DNA of 63,201 bases from an uncultured Ruminococcus sp. (GCA_905233755.1 CAJODM010000005.1:1-63201), one strand, 5' to 3'; positions 42,174 through 51,668 are shown, numbered from the stretch's first letter. Notes: generated by a model not told the origin, from the sequence alone. A program made the numbers and translations.

Positions 42174-43694
42174 TTATCGGACGATCATGCTCTTGCCGGT
42201 CATCTCGGCGGGCTGAGGAAGCCCCATAATATCGAGCATCGTCGGCGCGATATCGGCGAGCACACCGCCGGAGCGCAGCTCCTTGCACGGCTCATATCCC
42301 ACCACACAGAAGGGAACGGGGTTGGTGGTATGGGCAGTGAAGGGGGTGCCGTCGCGGTCGATCATGCGGTCGGCGTTGCCGTGATCGGCGGTGATACAGG
42401 TCACGCCGCCCATCTCGGCGATCGCGTCCGAGACCTTCTTGACGCCCCAGTCGACGGCCTCGACCGCCTTGACGGCAGCGTTGAAATCGCCGGTGTGTCC
42501 GACCATGTCACAGTTCGCAAAATTCAGGATCACGACATCGTACTTGCCGCTCTTGATCGCATCGACACACTTGCCGGTGACCTCATAGGCGCTCATGTGC
42601 GGCTGCAGGTCATAGGTCGCAACCGCGGGTGACTTGACGAGGATGCGATCCTCGCCGTCGTACTGCTTCTCGACGCCGCCGTTGAAGAAGAAGGTGACAT
42701 GGGCATACTTCTCGGTCTCGGCGATCCTCAGCTGGGTCATGCCGTTGTTCGAGAGGTACTCGCCCAGGGTGTTGACAAGGCGCTCGGGCTTGAAGGCAAT
42801 CTCGACGTTCGGCATCGTCGCGTCGTACTGGGTCATGCAGACATACGTCAGCGGGAAGAACCCGTCGCGGCGCACAAACCCCGCAAAATCGGGATCGACC
42901 AGCGTGCGGGTGATCTCGCGGGCGCGGTCGGGACGGAAGTTGTAGAAGATGACCGAGTCGTTCGGCTTCACGGTGTCGCCGCCGTCGATCACGGCGGGGA
43001 TCATGAACTCGTCGGTCACGCCGTCTTTGTAGCTCTGACGGATCGCCTCGACCGGACAGGATGCCTTGACGCCCTGCCCGTAGACGATGGCGGCATACGC
43101 CTTCTCGACGCGCTCCCAGCGGTTGTCACGGTCCATCGCATAGTAGCGCCCCATGACAGAAGCGATCTTGCCCACGCCGATCTCTGCGCACTTGTCGACC
43201 GCCTGCTGCATATACTCGGCAGCGCTCGACGGCGGGACATCGCGCCCGTCGAGGAACGCATGGATATATACCCGCGACAGGCCCTTGCGCTTGCACAGCT
43301 CGAGGATCCCGTACAGGTGGGTGTTGTGGCTGTGGACGCCGCCCGGAGACAACAGCCCGAACAGATGCAGCGAGCTGTTGTTCGCGATAGCGTTATCCAC
43401 CGCCTTGAGCAGCGCCTCGTTCTCGAAGAAGTCGCCGTCCTCGATGGACTTGGTGATGCGGGTCAGCTCCTGGTACACAATGCGGCCGGCGCCCATGTTG
43501 GTGTGGCCGACCTCACTGTTCCCCATCTGGCCGTGGGGGAGCCCGACGTCGAGCCCCGACGCGCCGATCATGGTGACCGGATACTGGTAGAACAAATAGT
43601 CAAGATAAGGGGTTCTGGCGGCGTCGATGGCGTTGCCGTACTTGGGCGCAATACCGAAGCCGTCCATGATAATCAGTGCCAGTGGTTTCTTCAT
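42174..43694 (-). CDS. gpmI: 2,3-bisphosphoglycerate-independent phosphoglycerate mutase
   Basis: A 506-residue manganese-dependent enzyme interconverting 3- and 2-phosphoglycerate. IIMDGFGIAP holds a metal ligand, GQMGNSEVGHTNMGAGR contains the catalytic Ser, and NFANCDMVGHTGDF and TADHGNADRM hold further metal ligands, all as in the alkaline-phosphatase superfamily. It is the third gene of pgk-tpiA-gpmI. GAGGATG precedes the ATG. Confidence 0.96.
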   Translation of the reverse strand: MKKPLALIIMDGFGIAPKYGNAIDAARTPYLDYLFYQYPVTMIGASGLDVGLPHGQMGNSEVGHTNMGAGRIVYQELTRITKSIEDGDFFENEALLKAVDNAIANNSSLHLFGLLSPGGVHSHNTHLYGILELCKRKGLSRVYIHAFLDGRDVPPSSAAEYMQQAVDKCAEIGVGKIASVMGRYYAMDRDNRWERVEKAYAAIVYGQGVKASCPVEAIRQSYKDGVTDEFMIPAVIDGGDTVKPNDSVIFYNFRPDRAREITRTLVDPDFAGFVRRDGFFPLTYVCMTQYDATMPNVEIAFKPERLVNTLGEYLSNNGMTQLRIAETEKYAHVTFFFNGGVEKQYDGEDRILVKSPAVATYDLQPHMSAYEVTGKCVDAIKSGKYDVVILNFANCDMVGHTGDFNAAVKAVEAVDWGVKKVSDAIAEMGGVTCITADHGNADRMIDRDGTPFTAHTTNPVPFCVVGYEPCKELRSGGVLADIAPTMLDIMGLPQPAEMTGKSMIVR

Positions 43695-43739
43695 AATATC
43701 ATCCTCATATGCGCGATCCCGAGGGATCGCGGTGACAGG

Positions 43740-44510
43740 TTAGTTGTTGGAGGCGGCGTTCACGATAGCGGCAAACTTGTCGGCAACGAGCGACGCACCG
43801 CCGATGAGACCGCCGTCGACGTTCAACTTGCCGACCAGCTCGTCGGCGTTCTTGTCGTTCATCGAACCACCGTACTGGATGGTGATGCCCTCGGCGGCAG
43901 CGGGAGAGTAGAGCTTCTTGATGGTCGCGCGGATCAGCGCACAGACCTCCTCTGCCTGGTCGGCGGTCGCGGTCTTGCCGGTGCCGATCGCCCATACGGG
44001 CTCATAGGCGATGACGACGTTCTGCAGCTCTTCTTCGCTGACGTCGAACAGGTCGAGCTTGATCTGGCGGGCGACGACCTCCTCGGTGATGTCACACTCG
44101 CGCTCCCACAAAAGCTCGCCCACGCATACGATGGGCTTGAGCCCGGCGGCGAGCGCCGCCTTGACGCGCTTGTTGACGGTCTCGTCGGTCTCGCCGAAGT
44201 ACTGGCGGCGCTCCGAGTGACCGAGCACGACATACTCAACGCCGATCTCCTTGAGCATACCGGTCGAGATCTCGCCGGTGAACGCGCCCGACTCTGCCCA
44301 ATGGCAGTTCTCGGCGCCGATCTTGATGTTGGTGCCCTGAGTCGCCTCGACCGCGGCGGCAAGGTCGACATACGGTACACACGCGACGACCTCACACGTT
44401 GCGTCCTTGACGAGCGGAATCATCTGAGCGAGCAGCGCCTTTGCCTCGCTCGGGGTCTTGTTCATCTTCCAGTTACCGGCGATGATCGCCTTTCTGACGT
44501 CTTTCTTCAT
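43740..44510 (-). CDS. tpiA: Triosephosphate isomerase
   Basis: A 256-residue TIM barrel. IIAGNWKMNKTPSEA contains Asn and Lys of the active site, YVVLGHSERRQYFGE the catalytic His, and IAYEPVWAIGTGKTA the catalytic Glu. YGGSMNDKNADEL binds phosphate. It lies between pgk and gpmI on one transcript, with 73 and 45 bases to its neighbours. Confidence 0.96.
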   Translation of the reverse strand: MKKDVRKAIIAGNWKMNKTPSEAKALLAQMIPLVKDATCEVVACVPYVDLAAAVEATQGTNIKIGAENCHWAESGAFTGEISTGMLKEIGVEYVVLGHSERRQYFGETDETVNKRVKAALAAGLKPIVCVGELLWERECDITEEVVARQIKLDLFDVSEEELQNVVIAYEPVWAIGTGKTATADQAEEVCALIRATIKKLYSPAAAEGITIQYGGSMNDKNADELVGKLNVDGGLIGGASLVADKFAAIVNAASNN

Positions 44511-44583
44511 ATCATTAACCTCTTTTCAGTGATAGAATAAAATCTTGCCTCCCCGAAAGGGGAGGTCAAGTCGGTATATGATC

Positions 44584-45795
44584 TCAGCCCTTGTCGGCGA
44601 TCGCGGCGATGCCGGGCAGCACCTTGCCCTCGAGATACTCGAGCGACGCGCCGCCGCCGGTAGAGATATGGCTCATCTTGTCGGCAAACCCCAGATTGAC
44701 GACAGCCGCAGCCGAGTCGCCGCCGCCAATGATGGTGGTCGCGTCGGTCTGTGCAAGCGCCTTGGCGACAGCGATCGTGCCCTCGGCGAGGATCGGGTTC
44801 TCGAACACGCCCATCGGGCCGTTCCATACGACGGTCTTCGCGCTCTTTACCGCGTCGGCATACAGCGCGCGGGTCTTGGGCCCGATATCCAGCCCCATGC
44901 TGTCCTCGGGGATCTCGCCGGCGGCATAGATCGCGGTCTCGATGGGAGCGTCGATCGGGTCGGGGAACGACTTGGCGGTGACGGTGTCGATGGGCAGCAG
45001 GAGCGTCTTGCCGAGCTGCTGTGCCTTCTTGATCATCTCAAGGCAGTAGTCGAGCTTGGTATCGTCGACAAGACTGGTGCCGATGGCGTTGCCCTGTGCC
45101 TTGGAGAAGGTGTATGCCATACCGCCGCCGATGATGAGGGTATCGCACTTCTCGAGCAGGTTGCTGATGACGTTGAGCTTGTCGGCGACCTTTGCACCGC
45201 CGAGGATGGCGACGAACGGACGTACCGGCGCCTCGACCGCGTTGCCGAGATAGTCGATCTCCTTCTGCATCAGGTAGCCCACGGCGGTCTGCTTGATATG
45301 GTCGGTCACGCCGACGGTAGAGCAGTGGGCGCGGTGTGCCGAGCCGAACGCATCCATCACGAACACCTCGGCAAGAGACGCAAGCTCGGACGAGAACGGC
45401 TCGAGGTTCTTGGTCTCCTCCTTGCGAAAACGCGTGTTCTGCAGCAGGACGACATCGCCATCCACCATCTTGGCGACCGCCGCCTTGGCGTTCGCGCCGA
45501 CGACCTCGTCATCGTTGGCGAACACGACGTCCTTTTGGAGCAGCTCGGACAGGCGCGCAGCGACCGGCGCGAGCGAGAACTTCTCCTCGGGGCCGTTCTT
45601 CGGCTTGCCCAGATGGGAGCAGAGGATGAGCTGACCACCATCGGAGATGATCTTCTTGATGGTGGGCAGCGCAGCGGTGATACGGTTGTCGTTGGTGATG
45701 ACGCCGTCCTTGAGCGGGACATTGAAATCACAACGGCAGAGAACCTTCTTGCCCTTGAAGTTGATGTCATCAACGGTGTACTTGTTGAGTTTCAT
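44584..45795 (-). CDS. pgk: Phosphoglycerate kinase
   Basis: A 403-residue glycolytic kinase making ATP from 1,3-bisphosphoglycerate. [16 protein letters not shown] is the family signature; [21 protein letters not shown] and [14 protein letters not shown] follow in order. It is the first gene of the pgk-tpiA-gpmI transcript, with AAAGGATG before the ATG and a catabolite-type site in its promoter. Confidence 0.96.
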   Translation of the reverse strand: MKLNKYTVDDINFKGKKVLCRCDFNVPLKDGVITNDNRITAALPTIKKIISDGGQLILCSHLGKPKNGPEEKFSLAPVAARLSELLQKDVVFANDDEVVGANAKAAVAKMVDGDVVLLQNTRFRKEETKNLEPFSSELASLAEVFVMDAFGSAHRAHCSTVGVTDHIKQTAVGYLMQKEIDYLGNAVEAPVRPFVAILGGAKVADKLNVISNLLEKCDTLIIGGGMAYTFSKAQGNAIGTSLVDDTKLDYCLEMIKKAQQLGKTLLLPIDTVTAKSFPDPIDAPIETAIYAAGEIPEDSMGLDIGPKTRALYADAVKSAKTVVWNGPMGVFENPILAEGTIAVAKALAQTDATTIIGGGDSAAAVVNLGFADKMSHISTGGGASLEYLEGKVLPGIAAIADKG

Positions 45796-45851
45796 GATAA
45801 AAACATCCTTTCTGTATGCGCGGCGAGAGCGCCCTATATTGATACAATTTT

Positions 45852-45880
45852 ATTATATAACATACTTGTAACGCTTTCAA
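45852..45880 (-). promoter_or_regulatory. pgk-tpiA-gpmI promoter with a cre-like site
   Basis: On the minus strand TTGAAA (45880-45875) and TATAAT (45857-45852) are 17 bases apart. The -35 and spacer overlap TGAAAGCGTTACA (45879-45867), one base short of the CcpA catabolite consensus TGWAANCGNTNWCA. The promoter is well supported; control by CcpA is inference. Confidence 0.6.
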
Positions 45881-45922
45881 TAGTCAAATGGAAGAAAAAA
45901 ACAAATATTTCCGCATTATGTA

Positions 45923-46438
45923 TCACATATCCTCCCAGCGGTGGCGGTGGAGCTCGCCGACAGCGGACAGCGCAGGATAATCCCACTGGCGCAGCACCTC
46001 ATACGCGCCGACGGCGACCGAGTTTGCAAGGTTCAGCGAACGCGCCTCGTCGATCATCGGGATGCGCACGCACCTGTCGGGATAGCGCATGAGGATATGC
46101 TCGGGGATGCCGCGGGTCTCGCGCCCGAAGATGATATACGCGCCGTTATGATAGGCGACCGCCGAATGGGCGCGGCGCGCCTTGGTGGTGAAGAAGTAGT
46201 ACTCGCCGCCCGCAGTCCTCTTGAAGAAGTCGTCGATCGAGTCATAGTAGGTGATATCGACCAGATACCAGTAGTCGAGCCCGGCGCGCTTGAGGTTGCG
46301 GTCGGTGATCTCGAACCCGAACGGCCGCACCAGATGCAGCCGTGCGCCGGTCGCGGCACAGGTGCGGGCGATGTTGCCGGTGTTCTGCGGGATCTCGGGC
46401 TCGAAGAGCACGATGTTCAACGAACGGTTGTTTTCCAA
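45923..46438 (-). CDS. trmL: tRNA (cytidine/uridine34-2'-O)-methyltransferase
   Basis: A 171-residue SPOUT methyltransferase acting on the wobble base of leucine tRNAs. LNIVLFEPEIPQNTGNIART is the N-terminal signature, and IIFGRETRGIPEH and RIPMIDEARSLNLANSVAV form the knot and SAM site. The start codon is TTG at 46438 with AGAGGTGAG upstream. Confidence 0.93.
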   Translation of the reverse strand: MENNRSLNIVLFEPEIPQNTGNIARTCAATGARLHLVRPFGFEITDRNLKRAGLDYWYLVDITYYDSIDDFFKRTAGGEYYFFTTKARRAHSAVAYHNGAYIIFGRETRGIPEHILMRYPDRCVRIPMIDEARSLNLANSVAVGAYEVLRQWDYPALSAVGELHRHRWEDM

Positions 46439-46511
46439 TTTTTCTCACCTCTATCCTATTGTAAAGTGGCGATACTAAATTTGCAAGTTTTATTTTCTGT
46501 GAGGTGATAGC

Positions 46512-46694
46512 ATGAAGAACAGCACCGCCGGCATCATCGTCGGCATGGCCCTGACGATGGCGTCGGGCGTTGCCGTCGGCATGATGGGCAAGAAGATGAT
46601 CGACGACAACAAGCGCGTCCTGCGCCGCAAGGCGAACAAGGTCGCCGACACCGTGGAGAATATCGCGGACACCACGCGGTATATGTTCAAGTAG
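46512..46694 (+). CDS. Small membrane protein, unknown function
   Basis: A 60-residue protein: Met-rich hydrophobic segment (about residues 6-26, GIIVGMALTMASGVAVGMMG), then a basic amphipathic helix with many Lys/Arg and Asp. GTGAGGTG precedes the ATG. The layout resembles small YtxH-type stress proteins, but I cannot assign it. A terminator-like hairpin follows. Confidence 0.6.
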   Translation: MKNSTAGIIVGMALTMASGVAVGMMGKKMIDDNKRVLRRKANKVADTVENIADTTRYMFK

Positions 46695-46722
46695 ACGCCC
46701 CTCCCCCGCTTATAACCGCAAA

Positions 46723-46745
46723 ATGCCTCCCCAATAAGGGGAGGC
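46723..46745. terminator. Terminator hairpin between convergent genes
   Basis: TGCCTCCCC (46723-46731) pairs with GGGGAGGCA (46737-46745). It is followed by AAATTT on the plus strand and by TTTTG on the minus strand, so it could serve both the small membrane protein and the GH25 gene. Confidence 0.7.
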
Positions 46746-46807
46746 AAATTTCGGTAACGCTGATCGAGTGCAGAAGGTGTTATTCGTTTCTGCCCCGAAA
46801 ACCGTCG

Positions 46808-47839
46808 TCAGTAGTTCTTGAAGCACATATTCAGGTCCACGGTGCCGTCGATCCCGTCGACCGTGCCCTCGGTCGTGTACTGCCACATCGAAAAGCCGTA
46901 GTACATGGTCGGAAAGTTCCCATAGTCGGCGACCCAGAAGTCATAGTCCTTCATCCGGCTGAGATCGTACTGGTAGTACATCAGCGAGGTGTTGGCATAG
47001 ATCACGGAGGTATAGCCCGCCTGATCGATAACGTCACAGAACCGTTCGGCGATATCGGTCAGCAGCTCGCCGGTGACCGTATCGGTGCGCGCCTCGTCGT
47101 CGGCAATGATCTCCCAGTCAAAGGCGACCGGATAGTCGAGCTCTCGCCCGCTAAGGAGCGTCAGCGCATAGGCGGCCTCCTCCTCGCCGTCGGCGACCGA
47201 CGCCGCCTGGGAGAAGAAGTAGGCGCCCACATCGAGCCCCGCGTCCTTCGCCGCATCATAGTAGTCGGAGAACAGCGCGTCGGCATACAACGCGCCCTCG
47301 TCGCCGTAGTAGCGGCCGCCCAGCCGCAGCATCACATAGTCGACACCCGACGCCGCCAACGCCTCAAAGTCCACCCCGCTCTGGTATTCGCTGAGGTCAA
47401 CGCCGGTACAGGACGCCTGCTCACCGTCGATATAGTAGGTGATCAACCCGTTCTCGTCATAGGCGAAGTTGTTCTTGTCATAGTTGTTCTTCGCCACGCC
47501 CTCGATCGCCTCGATCTCGATCAGCCCAAGCTCGGGGTCGTTGATCTGGATGATCTCGCCCTTGCCGATATACTCGGTCTTCTCCTCCACGAACGCGCCC
47601 TGTGCTGAGGGCTCGGACGTGGTAAGCGCGCGGATCAAAAAGAACGCGCAGATCGCCACCACCAGCACGCCGCCTATCAGCAGGATCGGCAGCAGGGGGC
47701 TGCGCTTCTTTTCTGCCGCGTGCCGGGGGCGGTGGTCGGTATGGTCGGGGATCGGGCTGCCGTCGGCGGGATCGACGTCGGCAGGAGCCGGCATATCGCT
47801 TTCTATCTCTAGTTCTTTTTTCTCGTTCAGTTCGTTCAT
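46808..47839 (-). CDS. Membrane-anchored GH25 lysozyme-like hydrolase
   Basis: A 343-residue protein. A cytoplasmic acidic/His-rich start (1-45) precedes a membrane segment (about 47-70). A linker and small domain lead to a glycoside hydrolase family 25 barrel at about 143-343: TGVDLSEYQSGVDFEAL opens it, and VAFDWEI carries the catalytic acid pair, with SVIYANTS and FWVADYG following. GH25 enzymes cut the N-acetylmuramyl-GlcNAc bond of peptidoglycan. AGGAGCG lies before the ATG. It is divergent from the two-module gene at 48003. Confidence 0.88.
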   Translation of the reverse strand: MNELNEKKELEIESDMPAPADVDPADGSPIPDHTDHRPRHAAEKKRSPLLPILLIGGVLVVAICAFFLIRALTTSEPSAQGAFVEEKTEYIGKGEIIQINDPELGLIEIEAIEGVAKNNYDKNNFAYDENGLITYYIDGEQASCTGVDLSEYQSGVDFEALAASGVDYVMLRLGGRYYGDEGALYADALFSDYYDAAKDAGLDVGAYFFSQAASVADGEEEAAYALTLLSGRELDYPVAFDWEIIADDEARTDTVTGELLTDIAERFCDVIDQAGYTSVIYANTSLMYYQYDLSRMKDYDFWVADYGNFPTMYYGFSMWQYTTEGTVDGIDGTVDLNMCFKNY

Positions 47840-47903
47840 AAGCGCTCCTTATCGGATATTTTCGTCCCGAAAATACATGATAAGCATACCATAAATCCCC
47901 CCT

Positions 47904-47968
47904 AAAGTAAACAAACTTCATAATAAGTTTACTTTTTTCTTGAAAAAGCCGTCCGGTTCTAGTATAAT
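47904..47968 (+). promoter_or_regulatory. Palindrome and promoter for the two-module protein gene
   Basis: AAAGTAAAC (47904-47912) and GTTTACTTT (47927-47935) form a 9-base inverted repeat, with AAACTT/AAGTTT nested inside. Directly after it TTGAAA (47940-47945) and TATAAT (47963-47968) form a promoter with a 17-base spacer. The palindrome lies between two divergent genes and may be an operator, or a hairpin followed by Ts. Confidence 0.55.
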
Positions 47969-48002
47969 ATACGGTGATATCATCATGAGAGGAGGCAGAC
48001 GC

Positions 48003-48494
48003 ATGCAGGTGCAGGGCTATCAGAAGAAATCCGTGCCCGAGCTGCTCTGTGCGATCGACGCGTGTATGTCAATCAACCAGCTGTTCGCGCTGGTACAGCA
48101 CGAAGGCATCGTGATCCAGATGAAGTCCCAGAACAGCGCGTCTAACCTCCCGGCACAGCGGCTGCCCGAGGGCCCCGACGACCGCTCTCCGCTCGAGCGT
48201 CTCAAGGAGCAGGTCAAGCAGTCGATCGTCGGCAAAGGGAACCCCATCCCGCCGTCATCTGCCGGCGGCGGTTCTCATCCTCAGTCCCGCGAGATGCTCA
48301 TCCGCGCGATCGACGAATGCCGGACCATCAACCAGCTGTTCGCGCTGGTACAGCAAAAGGGCATCGTGATCCGCATGAAGTCCCAGAACAGCGCGTCGTG
48401 TCTGCCGATGCAGCCGCTCGAGCCGATCCCGACGCTCACCCCGCTCGAGCGTCTCAAGGAGCAGGTCAAGCAGGCGGTCTATGACGGCGGCTAA
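48003..48494 (+). CDS. Unrecognised protein built of two near-identical 64-residue modules
   Basis: A 163-residue protein I cannot assign to a family. Residues about 14-77 and 97-160 are copies of one module: each has a helix (AID-x-C/E-C-x-x-INQLFALVQ), then a GIVI-x-MKSQNSAS segment, then a proline stretch, then SPLERLKEQVKQ or TPLERLKEQVKQ. The copies are also very alike at the DNA level (for example ATCAACCAGCTGTTCGCGCT occurs at both 48072 and 48330 regions), so the duplication is fairly recent or is kept uniform. No signal peptide, membrane segment or cysteine pair is present; it is probably cytoplasmic. GAGGAGG lies seven bases before the ATG. It has its own promoter and palindrome. 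Confidence 0.75.
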   Translation: MQVQGYQKKSVPELLCAIDACMSINQLFALVQHEGIVIQMKSQNSASNLPAQRLPEGPDDRSPLERLKEQVKQSIVGKGNPIPPSSAGGGSHPQSREMLIRAIDECRTINQLFALVQQKGIVIRMKSQNSASCLPMQPLEPIPTLTPLERLKEQVKQAVYDGG

Positions 48495-48665
48495 GCGGCT
48501 GTCGCTGAATATCAACCTATCGTGTCATCCTGAACAGGCGCGTCCGGTTCGGAATGGCATTTTTCTTTCCGGTCTCATATTTTCACACAGTTTTCAGAAT
48601 CGGTTCACATGGTTTTCATATTGTCATCCTATACTATGGGCATACAAGAAAAGGAGGTCATCCCC

Positions 48666-50012
48666 ATGAAAAAGATCTTGACTTTGCTATTCACCCTCTT
48701 GCTGGCGGCGGTGATGCTCACCGCGTGCAGTGGTGCCGATACCACCGAGCAGACCGAGACAGCCGCCACGACAGCGACAGCACAAGCCGAAGAAGCTGCC
48801 GATACGATCACCACCGCAGCGGTATCGCTCCCCGATACCGGTGAAGTCATCACCACGGCGGCAGTCACGTCGTCGGGCATGATCGATGCGACCGATCTGT
48901 TCACCGACCGCGACCTCACCCAGTCGGTCGATACAAGCGACGCCAAGAGCTATACGCTCAGCGACGGCGACACCATCACCATCAGCACCGCCGGCGTCTA
49001 TATCCTCTCGGGCTCTGCCGAGAACGCTCAGATCATCGTAGAGGCGGGCGATGACGATAAGGTGCAGCTCGTACTCAACGGCGTCACGATCACGAACACC
49101 TCCACCCCCTGTATCTATGTCAAGAACGCCGACAAGGTATTTGTCACCACCGTATCCGGCACCACGAGCCGCCTGTCGGTCACCGGTACCTTCGCATCCG
49201 ACGGCACCACCAACACCGACGCGGTCATCTTCTCGCGCGATGATCTGGTGCTCAATGGCCTTGGCACCCTTGTCATCACCTCGACCGACAACGGCATCAG
49301 CTGCAAGGACGATCTGAAGGTCACCGGCGGCACGATCGACATCACATGCACCAGTGATGCGCTCGAGGCAAACGAATCCATCGCTGTTGCCGACGGGGAT
49401 ATCACCATCAGCTCCGGCAAGGACGGGTTGCACGCCGAGAACGACGAGGACACCACGGTCGGGTATATCTATATCTGCGGCGGCAGCTTCTCGATCGAGG
49501 CTGCAAGCGACGGCATCCAGGCGACGACCGTCGCCCAGATCGACGGCGGCACCTTTAACATCTCGGCGAGCGAAGGGATCGAAGGCACCTATGTCCAGAT
49601 CAACGGCGGCGATATCACGATCAGCGCCAGCGACGACGGCATCAACGCATCGGCCAAATCCTCTGCCTACTCCGTGACAGCCGAGTTTAACGGCGGTACC
49701 ATCACCATCACCATGGGCCAGGGCGATACCGACGCGGTCGACGCGAACGGCAACATCTATGTCAACGGCGGCACGCTCGATATCACCGCAAACTCGCCGT
49801 TCGACTATGACGGCGTCGGCCAGTACAACGGCGGCACCCTGATCGTCAACGGCACACAGACCACCGAGCTCACTAACCAGATGATGGGCGGTGGCGGCAT
49901 GGGCGGCATGCAGGGCGGCATGGGCGGCATGCAAGGCGGTATGGGCGGTATGCAAGGCGGCATGGGCGGTATGCAAGGCGGCTATGGAGATTACGGCGGT
50001 TTCATGAGATGA
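48666..50012 (+). CDS. Lipoprotein with carbohydrate-binding beta-helix-like domain and Met/Gly-rich tail
   Basis: A 448-residue secreted lipoprotein. The signal peptide ends at the lipobox LTAC with Cys21. A Thr/Ala-rich linker runs to about 70. The main domain (about 80-410) matches the DUF4353-type carbohydrate-binding domain: TISTAGVYILSGSAENAQII followed by many short G-G-x-I/F-x-I-x-A repeats that suggest a right-handed beta-helix. The C-terminus is a low-complexity tail of repeated GGMGGMQ units ending GGYGDYGGFMR, recalling copper- or metal-binding Met-rich sequences. GGAGGTCATCCCC precedes the ATG. The ligand is unknown. Confidence 0.8.
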   Translation: MKKILTLLFTLLLAAVMLTACSGADTTEQTETAATTATAQAEEAADTITTAAVSLPDTGEVITTAAVTSSGMIDATDLFTDRDLTQSVDTSDAKSYTLSDGDTITISTAGVYILSGSAENAQIIVEAGDDDKVQLVLNGVTITNTSTPCIYVKNADKVFVTTVSGTTSRLSVTGTFASDGTTNTDAVIFSRDDLVLNGLGTLVITSTDNGISCKDDLKVTGGTIDITCTSDALEANESIAVADGDITISSGKDGLHAENDEDTTVGYIYICGGSFSIEAASDGIQATTVAQIDGGTFNISASEGIEGTYVQINGGDITISASDDGINASAKSSAYSVTAEFNGGTITITMGQGDTDAVDANGNIYVNGGTLDITANSPFDYDGVGQYNGGTLIVNGTQTTELTNQMMGGGGMGGMQGGMGGMQGGMGGMQGGMGGMQGGYGDYGGFMR

Positions 50013-50032
50013 TCCTGCCATACACGGAAGAA

Positions 50033-50070
50033 CAACACCGGCTGACAGGATCAGCCGGTGTTGATTTTTG
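50033..50070 (+). terminator. Terminator after the Met/Gly-tail lipoprotein gene
   Basis: CAACACCGGCTGA (50033-50045) pairs perfectly with TCAGCCGGTGTTG (50051-50063), followed by ATTTTTG. Confidence 0.88.
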
Positions 50071-50091
50071 TATATATTCGGTTATTTCGGA

Positions 50092-51636
50092 TTATATCTC
50101 GTTGATCAGCTCGGCCAGATATCGCTGCAGATGCGTCGCGTCGAAGATGGTGACCTCGCCGTCACGGTCGACGTCGGCGGCATCCGAGTCGATCATCTCG
50201 CCGTCGATCAGCTCACAGACATAGCGCATCATACGGGTCGCGTCGGTGATGGTGACCTCGCCGTCCATGTTCGCATCGCCTAGGAGCATCTCATAGACGG
50301 TGACGGTCTTGCCGACGCGGTCATAGTCGCCGGTATAAACCGATCTGTCGGCGCTGATACAGCGCACGGTATAGGTGTAGGTCCCGCCGAGCAGGGCGGT
50401 CAGATCGACAAAGCTCGTGTCTGTGGTATCGGCGAGCGTGCGCCACCCGTTATCGACCCGCACGAACACACGATACAGCAGCGCGCCGTCGACGGCGTTC
50501 CAGCTGACTACCGGATGCCCGTCCACAACGCTGACGCGCACCGTCGGCGCGGGACGGCCGGTCTTGCCGAGGTTCACAAAGGGGATATCATACGCCGCGG
50601 CATACTGCATCGCATAGCTGTCCTGATAGCCCGTTATCGTCAAATCGTCACACCGCAGGAACGCGGTCGCGTCGATCTCGGTCACGCTCTCGGGGATCAA
50701 GAGCGTCGTCAGGCACGTGTTCTTGTAGAACGCGCGCGCACCGATCGCGGTCAGCGAGTCCGGCAGAGATACCGACGAGAGCAATACACACTCTTCAAAT
50801 ATCCTGCTCCCGAGTACCGTGAGCGTCGACGGGATCGTCGCCTTCTTTAAGCGGCGACAGTTGCCGAACGCATAGTCGCCGATATAGCGGACGCCCTCGG
50901 GGATGGTGACGCTCTCGATATCTGTCCAGCAAAACGCGCTGCCGGCGATACCGACAGTGTAATCATCAAGGGTGATCACCGCAGGGGATGCCTCGGCAGA
51001 CGCGCTGCCGTAGCTGCGCGGCCCGACATAGGCATAGGCGACCCGTCCGGCATAGATGACGTTTGACGTTGTCGCCGCAGCGACCGCCGCGTCATACCAC
51101 GCGGTATCATAGAACGCGCTCCCGCCGATCGCATAGACGCTGTCGGGGATAGCGAGATCGCGCAAGCTCTCACAATAGTAGAACGCCGATGCGCCGATGC
51201 TCTCGAGCCCCGTGGACATCGTCACATCGCGCAGGCACTCACAGTAAGCAAAAGCAAAGTTCCCGATGCTGATGACCGACGAAGGGATGGTCACGGCGCG
51301 CAGCGAGTCACAGTTCTCGAACGCATACCGCTCGATCGCCTCCACCCCGTCGGGGATGACGACAGCGGTGACGGACGTGTTCGAGCTGAACGCCGCGTTG
51401 CCGATCACGGTGACGCGGCGACCGTCGATCTCAGAGGGGATGACGACGCTGCGCTCGCTGCCGGTATAGAGGGTGATCGCGACCGTATCGTCCGACAGAA
51501 CGCGGGTGCTGTAGAGGGATGGGTCAGAGGTTCCGGTCGATGCCGCAGATGCAGCTCCGTAGGCCGCCGCCGATGCGGTACCGACCGAGAGAGAAAGCAA
51601 CAGCAGCACCATGAATAGGCAGAGAGTTTTTCTCAT
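50092..51636 (-). CDS. Secreted LRR-FN3-dockerin surface protein
   Basis: A 514-residue protein with an N-terminal signal peptide (MRKTLCLFMVLLLLSLSVG, cleavage near ASA). Residues about 45-345 are BspA-type (LRR_5) leucine-rich repeats with the typical I-x-x-x-A-F-x-x-C/N-x-x-L-x-x-V-x-I-P pattern. An FN3-like module follows (about 365-445, with YRVFV and YTYTVRCIS). The C-terminus holds two dockerin-type calcium loops (DANMDGEVTITD and DVDRDGEVTIFD). BspA-like repeats often bind host or matrix proteins; the dockerin would dock to a cohesin elsewhere. GGAGG lies before the ATG at 51636; an upstream TTG was rejected. Confidence 0.87.
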   Translation of the reverse strand: MRKTLCLFMVLLLLSLSVGTASAAAYGAASAASTGTSDPSLYSTRVLSDDTVAITLYTGSERSVVIPSEIDGRRVTVIGNAAFSSNTSVTAVVIPDGVEAIERYAFENCDSLRAVTIPSSVISIGNFAFAYCECLRDVTMSTGLESIGASAFYYCESLRDLAIPDSVYAIGGSAFYDTAWYDAAVAAATTSNVIYAGRVAYAYVGPRSYGSASAEASPAVITLDDYTVGIAGSAFCWTDIESVTIPEGVRYIGDYAFGNCRRLKKATIPSTLTVLGSRIFEECVLLSSVSLPDSLTAIGARAFYKNTCLTTLLIPESVTEIDATAFLRCDDLTITGYQDSYAMQYAAAYDIPFVNLGKTGRPAPTVRVSVVDGHPVVSWNAVDGALLYRVFVRVDNGWRTLADTTDTSFVDLTALLGGTYTYTVRCISADRSVYTGDYDRVGKTVTVYEMLLGDANMDGEVTITDATRMMRYVCELIDGEMIDSDAADVDRDGEVTIFDATHLQRYLAELINEI

Positions 51637-51668
51637 TTTCGCCTCCAAAAATGGCTATTATCAAGTTT

